A DNA stretch of 64,000 nucleotides, from assembly GCA_964548585.1 (NCBI GenBank), contig CAZJRS010000004.1, forward strand, positions 9,559-73,558, given 5' to 3'. The notes under the pieces are model-generated. The model saw only the letters and a program-made list of their open reading frames with translations, was not told the origin of the DNA and made no database searches. Positions 59,066 to 64,000 of the stretch are shown one piece after another (the first letter of the stretch is position 1; every line of letters starts with the position of its first letter). The translations under genes and the position numbers were made by a program. The DNA is from Methanocella_A sp964548585 (GTDB taxonomy: Archaea; Halobacteriota; Methanocellia; Methanocellales; Methanocellaceae).

Positions 59066-59470
59066 ATGGACGGATACTATTATATCGATGACAACCGACT
59101 TATATTCATGAAAATGCAACAAGAAGAGCTGACCATTGTATTACTTCTTCTGCTTGCCACGCTGGCCATTGGTGTGTTGTATGTGGCGGCCAGTAGCTCA
59201 TCGCTAATTCCTTCCGCTATGGCCAGCGTAGACGGTTCTGTGACCATTGAGGGAACTCTGCTCCATAAGGAAACAACGTATCAAGGAGGTCACATTCTCA
59301 TGACCGTAAAAACCATAGATGGGCCAGTAGTCGTATTCGTCCCGGCTTCCAATGACTGTTACGGTGTGGCTGCCAAAGCCGAACCCGGGTGCACTCTGAT
59401 GGTCACCGGCAAGGAGCAGGAGTACAAAGGCGAGCCGGAAATCGTGGCCAGCGCTATGGCAATCAAGTGA
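59066..59470 (+). CDS. Membrane-anchored OB-fold protein
   Basis: The 134-residue product has one N-terminal membrane anchor (EELTIVLLLLLATLAIGVLY). The remaining 80 residues follow an OB-fold pattern (VTIEGTLLHKETTYQGGHIL ... VTGKEQEYKGEPEIVASAM), as in small nucleic-acid-binding or exported OB proteins. The start may be ATG 59066 or ATG 59108; the latter sits just before the anchor. Its function is unknown. Two cysteines in the outer domain (DCYG, GCTL) could form a disulfide. Confidence 0.65.
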   Translation: MDGYYYIDDNRLIFMKMQQEELTIVLLLLLATLAIGVLYVAASSSSLIPSAMASVDGSVTIEGTLLHKETTYQGGHILMTVKTIDGPVVVFVPASNDCYGVAAKAEPGCTLMVTGKEQEYKGEPEIVASAMAIK

Positions 59471-59759
59471 TTTAATAAGAACCATGCCACACAATTCTTA
59501 ATAAGCGGTCGGCGAAGGGTTTGGGGCTGAAGGGCCTGGTATCTTTCCTACCGGCGCTCGCATCGGAGTACCCGAAGCGACGAGTGGCCCGGCATCAGGC
59601 AGATGTCGACCCAGGGGTGTGTATATTTTAAAAGGTATTTTTAAAAGGGATGGTGTCAATGGAAAATGATTTCTTTTATGGTTAGTGTGAAAGCGTCGAT
59701 CCTTGATCCATAAAACTTGTTTATTCACACTGTGACAGGCCTTGTATATGTTGGGTGTC

Positions 59760-59787
59760 AGGGGAACTTTTTATAAAAAGTTCCCCT
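59760..59787. repeat. Perfect 28-bp palindrome
   Basis: AGGGGAACTTTTTA joined to its exact reverse complement. The following bases (tcgcgacccctcaaaa) recur in similar form after the second palindrome, so the two are copies of one element. Confidence 0.85.
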
Positions 59788-59849
59788 CGCGACCCCTCAA
59801 AAACATCGTTTTTTAATGCCCTTCGGGCTTGGATAAGTGTCGAGACCCA

Positions 59850-59873
59850 GGGGGACTTTTGTAAAAGTCCCCC
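59850..59873. repeat. Second palindrome of the same family, 24 bp
   Basis: GGGGGACTTTT-gt-AAAAGTCCCCC, identical in design to the first and 63 bases further on, ending 24 bases before the tRNA 3-prime end. Confidence 0.85.
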
Positions 59874-59896
59874 GGGAGCCCTTCAAAACAGTTAAG

Positions 59897-59968
59897 TGCG
59901 CCGGACGGGAGTTGAACCCGTGTTTATAGCTTGGCAAGCTACAGTGATAACCACTACACTACCGGCGC
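59897..59968 (-). tRNA. tRNA-Gly (anticodon GCC)
   Basis: On the minus strand the 72-nt sequence starts GCGCCGG and ends CCGGCGC plus discriminator A. The D arm contains GTAGTGGTTATCA, the anticodon loop is TTGCCAA (GCC), and the T arm has GGGTTCAACTCCC. No intron and no encoded CCA are present. A T-run (ctgtttt) follows shortly after the 3-prime end and could stop transcription. Confidence 0.95.
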
Positions 59969-60051
59969 ATTGCACAATCCCTGTGATGCAGAGTCCTTAA
60001 TGCCATTATCAGATATAATATTTTCGCTCCAAAGGAGCGATCACAATATTT

Positions 60052-61419
60052 TTACAGGCCCCCGCCGCGTGACCGATGCTTGGGCCGGCTGTGGACTGTG
60101 AGGGCCTGAGCGCTGCTCTTGTTGAACGTGACATTCAGCAGGAACGGCGTGAGTATAGATGTGACTATGATGAGCAGGCCGAGCACTGAGAAGATCTGGT
60201 TGGTGATCAGCGGCTGTCCTGGTGCCGTGCCGATGGCGAAGAGCACAGTCGAGCCTATCTGGGCTATGACCAGTGTGTCCTCTCCTACGCAGATGGCCGA
60301 GCAGCCGATCTTACGGGCCTCGAAGGGCTTGAAGCCTCCGGCATATGCACAGCCTGCGATTGCTCCGAAGTACTTGCAGGCCAGGACGCCCACGAGTAGC
60401 ATCAGGAATAGTATCAGGTAATAAGGTATGCTTACCAGGCCAAGCACTGAAAGCGAAGCGCCTCCCAGGATTGATCCGAAGTCCATATTCATACCGATGT
60501 AGGCGAAGAATATCGGGATGAACATCCCATACCCTACCGCTTTGATCTTCGGTGCGATGACCGTTTCAGAGAACGGGGAACCGGCTAAAATGGCCCCTGC
60601 GAGGAATGCGCCTATCACTGGTGTAAGTGATAGCCAGTCACTCATCCAGGCAACGGCGAACAGGATGATCAGCGATACGGTGATGATGGTGTCGTCTTCA
60701 CCGCTGCGGCGGGTGATGCCCAGCAGCCAGTTCGCGACATTACCCCCGAACTTGACTACCAGGATCATAAAGCCTATGATTAGCAGGAATAGTTTAAAGG
60801 ACGACCAGCCGATTTCAGGTAGAAATTTACCCAGGTCAATACCGCTGCTGCTGGTGACCATGGTCGTATATACACCGATCGCAGACAGGAATACCGCTAG
60901 CAGCACAATGGAGAAGATGCCGTCGGTCACTTCGACTGCGATGAGGGTTTTGAATACGTTAGAGAACCGGTCGCCTATCGCAGACAAATACCTGAACCCG
61001 ATCACCGTCGACGTCGATGTCAGTGCGACGCCTACGATGCACGCCTGAGCCAGTGAATAGTAAAATTCCTGCCCTATCATTAGATCGATGGTAAGTGTGC
61101 ACAGCGTAGCGAAGATAAACACGAGAGACGCGCCAATCAGGGTGATCGCTGTTGCGCTTTTCGCGTTGGCTTTCACCACGGTTTCGATGTTGATCGACAG
61201 GCCTATGATGAACATCATGAACATGACACCCAGATTTGCCATAAATTCAAGGTCTGTCGAATACTTGCCGATGAGGTCAGGCAGGACTAAGATCATGAGG
61301 ATACCTATGACAAGTTCGCCGATGATCGAAGGGAATCCCAGCCGCTCACAGATCATACCGAGCAGCTTACCGCCGGCCAGTATCAGCAGTATTAGTAATA
61401 ACAGTTCAGTATCTAACAC
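60052..61419 (-). CDS. Kef-type cation/proton antiporter (CPA2 family)
   Basis: The 455-residue product has about 12-13 membrane segments and no C-terminal nucleotide-binding (TrkA-N) domain. N-terminal LLGMICERLGFPSIIGELVIGI and the helix with ALTSTSTVIGFRYLSAIG match the CPA2 core, where a polar crossing replaces the usual Asp-bearing one. GAFLAGAILAGSPFSE and FFAYIGMNMDFGSI are family motifs. It exchanges K+ or Na+ for protons. The short tail ends in basic residues (RPKHRSRGGG). It is a single gene, 83 bases from the tRNA. Confidence 0.88.
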   Translation of the reverse strand: MLDTELLLLILLILAGGKLLGMICERLGFPSIIGELVIGILMILVLPDLIGKYSTDLEFMANLGVMFMMFIIGLSINIETVVKANAKSATAITLIGASLVFIFATLCTLTIDLMIGQEFYYSLAQACIVGVALTSTSTVIGFRYLSAIGDRFSNVFKTLIAVEVTDGIFSIVLLAVFLSAIGVYTTMVTSSSGIDLGKFLPEIGWSSFKLFLLIIGFMILVVKFGGNVANWLLGITRRSGEDDTIITVSLIILFAVAWMSDWLSLTPVIGAFLAGAILAGSPFSETVIAPKIKAVGYGMFIPIFFAYIGMNMDFGSILGGASLSVLGLVSIPYYLILFLMLLVGVLACKYFGAIAGCAYAGGFKPFEARKIGCSAICVGEDTLVIAQIGSTVLFAIGTAPGQPLITNQIFSVLGLLIIVTSILTPFLLNVTFNKSSAQALTVHSRPKHRSRGGGL

Positions 61420-61616
61420 TTTATTGTCCCATCCATCCCGCAGCCCTTATACTGCGGCCCTACCCTATAATACGCCTGTATAGGCGTTTATTTACAAATA
61501 TACCTTTCACTATTTGTACTTGTCTGTTTTAGTGAATTTCCCATATTGTCAGTGCCCAAGTATCTACTTTGACCGGTACACAGGTGGTTAAGTTTTAAAA
61601 AAAGAAAAATGTTTTT

Positions 61617-61811
61617 CTAGCCGAGCAGCATGATCGCAGGCAACAATATTCTGCCGCCAAATAATACTACCAATACGGCCAGGATCACGAATATGATAAC
61701 CAGCCACTTTGCGATCTCCATGCTGAAACCCGCCACGCCTCGCGCACCGAGGACATAAGCGATCAGCGCCAGTACCAGAAAGACTACCGCTAACCAAATT
61801 AAACCGTCCAT
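61617..61811 (-). CDS. UPF0391/DUF1328-type small membrane protein
   Basis: The 64-residue product has two hydrophobic helices: LIWLAVVFLVLALIAYVLGARGVAG and WLVIIFVILAVLVVLFGG. The layout and the GARGVAG-type loop match the small two-helix family UPF0391. Its function is unknown, and bacterial members are often stress-linked. AT-rich sequence upstream (61840-61860) probably contains its TATA box. A T-rich stretch (aaacattttt on the coding strand) follows the stop. Confidence 0.8.
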   Translation of the reverse strand: MDGLIWLAVVFLVLALIAYVLGARGVAGFSMEIAKWLVIIFVILAVLVVLFGGRILLPAIMLLG

Positions 61812-62056
61812 ATTATCACCAACTCTCTAATACTATTATCTATTTTTTATAAATATAAATATTCATGGCATTTTGTCATTATAACTGCCGAAAAAACCGC
61901 ATGACTGCGTCAGTATGCAAGATATGTGCAAACAATGGCAAATATACATCAAATCTGGCTAACAGGTCATTGCAGACCTTTTACAGCCCTTTACGGCCCA
62001 TGCAGAAGGATATAATCTCTCAGGGCAAAATGATCTTAAATACCGATGGTAGGGTG

Positions 62057-63304
62057 ATGTCAATAATCATTGAGTTCATACGCAAGATGGCCGGCTTCAA
62101 CAAGAATGTAAGACTATTCTTGGCCCAGATCTTTATCATGGGCATCTACGCGGGTATCTACGGTGTTGTATTCAACCTGTACGTGCTGGAACGGGGCTTC
62201 GGAATGGAATTTCTGGGACTGTTGCTCTCGGTATCGCTCCTGGCTACCTCCCTCGCATCGATCCCGGCCGGCATACTGTGCGATCGCTTCGACAGGAAAA
62301 AACTGATCGTCGGCTCTTCCGTCTTATCGGGGATCGCGATGCTCCCATTATTCCTTTCACCCTCTCCCGCAATTATGCTTGCATCCAGCGCGCTCAGCGG
62401 TATGCTGGGGGCAATCGCTACTGTGTGTGCTACCCCGTTCCTGACCGACAACTGTGAGCGGGATGAGGCTGTTCATGTGTTCAGTTCCAGTATGGCTCTG
62501 ACCTGGGCGGCCATGGTGATCGGCTCCACACTTGGCGGACTGGTGCCGATGCTATTGCCACTGTTGCACATTCAGGCGAGCCGTTACCAGGTGACTCTGG
62601 TCGCCTCAATGGTGCTGGTATTCGCAGGCTGCGTTCTGCTGTTGTTCCTGAAGGACACCAAGTGCGCGGTTAAACAACACAACTCACCCCTGCTGACCTG
62701 GAAGATCCGGCCGTCGGCGGATACGCTGAAGTTCACTTCAATCAGCATCATCATCGGCATCGGCGCAGGTATGATCGTGCCTTACTTCAACGTGTATTTC
62801 ACCAGGATCATCCATGCCAGCGTTTTCCAGATCGGGCTTATCTTTGCCATCGCGAACGTGTTCATGGTAGCAGGATTCATCGTTATCCCTCATCTGGCGT
62901 CAAAGATCGGCAGGGCCCGTTCTGCGGTGATTACCCAGACCGCTTCCCTCCCCTTCCTGATCATCATGGCGGTAACCACTAACATCCTTGCAGCTTCCGC
63001 CGCTTACGTCATGAGAATGTTCCTGATGAACATGGCATCACCTGCTCAGACCAGCCTACAGATGGAGGTCATTCACCCGGAAGAGCGTGGCTTTGCCGTA
63101 GGCCTGATGGCTACGGGGAACAGCATGGCAGTCGCGGCCAGCACCTACATTAGCGGCACGCTTCTGGTGGGTGGGAACTATCTGCTGCCCTTTACCATCA
63201 CTATCATATCGTACATTGTCGCCGCAGCGCTCCTCTACTACTTCTTCGGCCACGCCGAGAAGCGGGTGGGTCAGGATAAGGCTGAACCAACACCGACTAC
63301 GTGA
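62057..63304 (+). CDS. MFS transporter
   Basis: The product has about 415 residues from ATG 62057, with gtagggtg as the ribosome site. The frame stays open back to 61865, but those 64 residues are polar and Cys-rich and unlike the family. Twelve membrane segments are expected: LAQIFIMGIYAGIYGVVFNLY starts the first, and the loop 2-3 signature GILCDRFDRKKLIV is clear. PAGILCDRFDRKK and the central cytoplasmic loop near residue 200 fit drug/H+ or sugar-efflux-type major facilitators. The substrate is not predictable. It is a single gene, divergent from the UPF0391 gene. Confidence 0.85.
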   Translation: MSIIIEFIRKMAGFNKNVRLFLAQIFIMGIYAGIYGVVFNLYVLERGFGMEFLGLLLSVSLLATSLASIPAGILCDRFDRKKLIVGSSVLSGIAMLPLFLSPSPAIMLASSALSGMLGAIATVCATPFLTDNCERDEAVHVFSSSMALTWAAMVIGSTLGGLVPMLLPLLHIQASRYQVTLVASMVLVFAGCVLLLFLKDTKCAVKQHNSPLLTWKIRPSADTLKFTSISIIIGIGAGMIVPYFNVYFTRIIHASVFQIGLIFAIANVFMVAGFIVIPHLASKIGRARSAVITQTASLPFLIIMAVTTNILAASAAYVMRMFLMNMASPAQTSLQMEVIHPEERGFAVGLMATGNSMAVAASTYISGTLLVGGNYLLPFTITIISYIVAAALLYYFFGHAEKRVGQDKAEPTPTT

Positions 63305-63371
63305 CAATATTAACGCTGCGCTGTGCCCACCGCAGAGATAAATCTGTTAAGTCGTTCCGCTTTTAACGGGC

Positions 63372-63896
63372 TTATCCGGAATAGCTGGCATTCCGTAGCC
63401 ACTCTGGCAAGTAGTATGTGGAACGGTTCAGCTGCACGTCACTTGCATTCACCTCGGCCTGCCCGAGCTCGAATAGGTTATAGGCCTTGTCGGTATTTTC
63501 CGCCTGTAGTGCTATTGCCGATTCCATAAAGTTCGTGGCTGCCCTGCTGAGGTTGACCGAGCACTGTCTCATTGAGTCGCCAAAGTCCTTTTCCTTCTGG
63601 TTCGCCGAATAGCGCCCCATGAGCTCGTAGTTTGCCGCCGCCGCATCATACTCCATGCTGGCGTTGGCATAGTCCGAGATCGCCTGCCGATAGCTCTCCC
63701 GCTCCCAGCATGCCGTACCGTTATTGAAATTGCACTCAGCGTTATAATGATGTTCCAAACCCGTGTAATATGCGTTGGTGTAACTATTCCGCGCTGACTC
63801 AGTCTGGTTTCCCACCGCCGGCGCCGAGCTTGTACAGCCGGCAATCATCACTGCGCACGTCACAACCAGCATTAATAATATGTATTGTACCTTCAC
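63372..63896 (-). CDS. Secreted lipoprotein, unknown function
   Basis: The product has about 174 residues from GTG 63896, which follows ggagtggag; ATG 63929 is an alternative. A signal peptide (VQYILLMLVVTCAVMIAGC) ends in lipobox IAGC, so lipid attachment at that Cys is predicted. The mature part is mostly helical, rich in Ala, Asn, Tyr and Ser, with ISDYANASMEYDAAAANYELM and NKAYNLFELGQ-like stretches that suggest a helical bundle. There are several N-glycosylation-type N-x-S/T sites (NGT, NAS, NLS, NRS). No enzyme motif is visible. Confidence 0.72.
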   Translation of the reverse strand: MKVQYILLMLVVTCAVMIAGCTSSAPAVGNQTESARNSYTNAYYTGLEHHYNAECNFNNGTACWERESYRQAISDYANASMEYDAAAANYELMGRYSANQKEKDFGDSMRQCSVNLSRAATNFMESAIALQAENTDKAYNLFELGQAEVNASDVQLNRSTYYLPEWLRNASYSG

Positions 63897-64000
63897 GCTC
63901 TCCACTCCGGCAAATATGTCAGCGAGCATCTAAAAAGGATTGACCCAAATAAATTGCGGACATAGTGTCAGACTAAGCTCGGCTTAGCGTCTCTCCCTCC

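Larger units (their letters stand above)
59471..59896. other. Spacer with repeat-like sequence upstream of the tRNA 3-prime end
   Basis: A 426-base region holding two long palindromes (59760-59787 and 59850-59873). A GCCC-ttc-GGGC hairpin lies at 59818-59828. Open frames in it are low in complexity and not supported as genes. Confidence 0.5.

Noticed and set aside
59498..59728. 76-residue minus-strand frame before the palindromes
   Set aside because: Pro/Gly/Ala-rich low-complexity product with no start signal or family resemblance.

Overview
The window looks like a chromosomal segment of a euryarchaeon, most likely a methanogen of the Methanocella (Rice Cluster I) type. That genus is an inference from recalled gene content and was not searched. 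Support comes from a type III RuBisCO, L-aspartate dehydrogenase paired with quinolinate phosphoribosyltransferase, an archaeal Lhr-type helicase with a zinc ribbon, TATA-type promoters about 25-35 bases upstream of leaderless or near-leaderless starts, and an intron-free tRNA-Gly without an encoded CCA.

Region 1 (1-14.9 kb) is housekeeping and accessory genes. In order it holds a partial membrane-anchored kinase-like protein, an IlvD/Edd dehydratase, small unknown genes, PurE, a BtrH-like protein, an Lhr helicase, a lipoprotein, the divergent nadX/nadC pair, a P-loop/DRTGG protein and RuBisCO. The stretch 3.4-5.4 kb carries four copies of a structured repeat with paired GGCCTTCGGCC hairpins, three of them starting at the stop codon of the gene before. 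Two other repeat families lie at 6.4 and 12.1 kb.

Region 2 (14.9-55 kb) is a 40-kb surface polysaccharide locus. Its first half, on the plus strand, has five glycosyltransferase genes of family GT4 type (one a double-domain fusion), a Wzm/Wzt ABC exporter whose ATPase has a C-terminal glycan-recognition domain, a coiled-coil methyltransferase resembling a chain-length terminator, a 44-residue acidic microprotein, and further methyltransferases, one of them broken by a single-base frameshift. The middle (30.1-37.5 kb, minus strand) encodes CDP-glucose synthesis (RfbF), 4,6-dehydration (RfbG), 3-dehydration (RfbH), a TPP enzyme of acetolactate-synthase ancestry without a small subunit, and a reductase/epimerase. 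This set fits a CDP-linked branched dideoxysugar of the yersiniose type. GtrA and GtrB-like genes interleaved with it suggest lipid-linked sugar transfer. A large decayed GT39-type gene lies at 41.1-42.1 kb. The last part makes GDP-6-deoxyhexose (gmd plus a reductase) and dTDP-L-rhamnose (rmlA-D) and ends with three glycosyltransferases.

Region 3 (55-64 kb) returns to general functions: a soluble double-PAS methyl-accepting protein, a split rubrerythrin (zinc-ribbon gene plus diiron gene), membrane proteins, tRNA-Gly next to two long palindromes, a Kef-type antiporter, a UPF0391 protein, an MFS transporter and a lipoprotein.

Taken together, the polysaccharide locus can make at least three activated deoxysugars, assemble a glycan on a lipid carrier in the cytoplasm, cap or modify it by methylation and export it by an ABC transporter. 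This is a bacterial O-antigen-like logic in an archaeal background.
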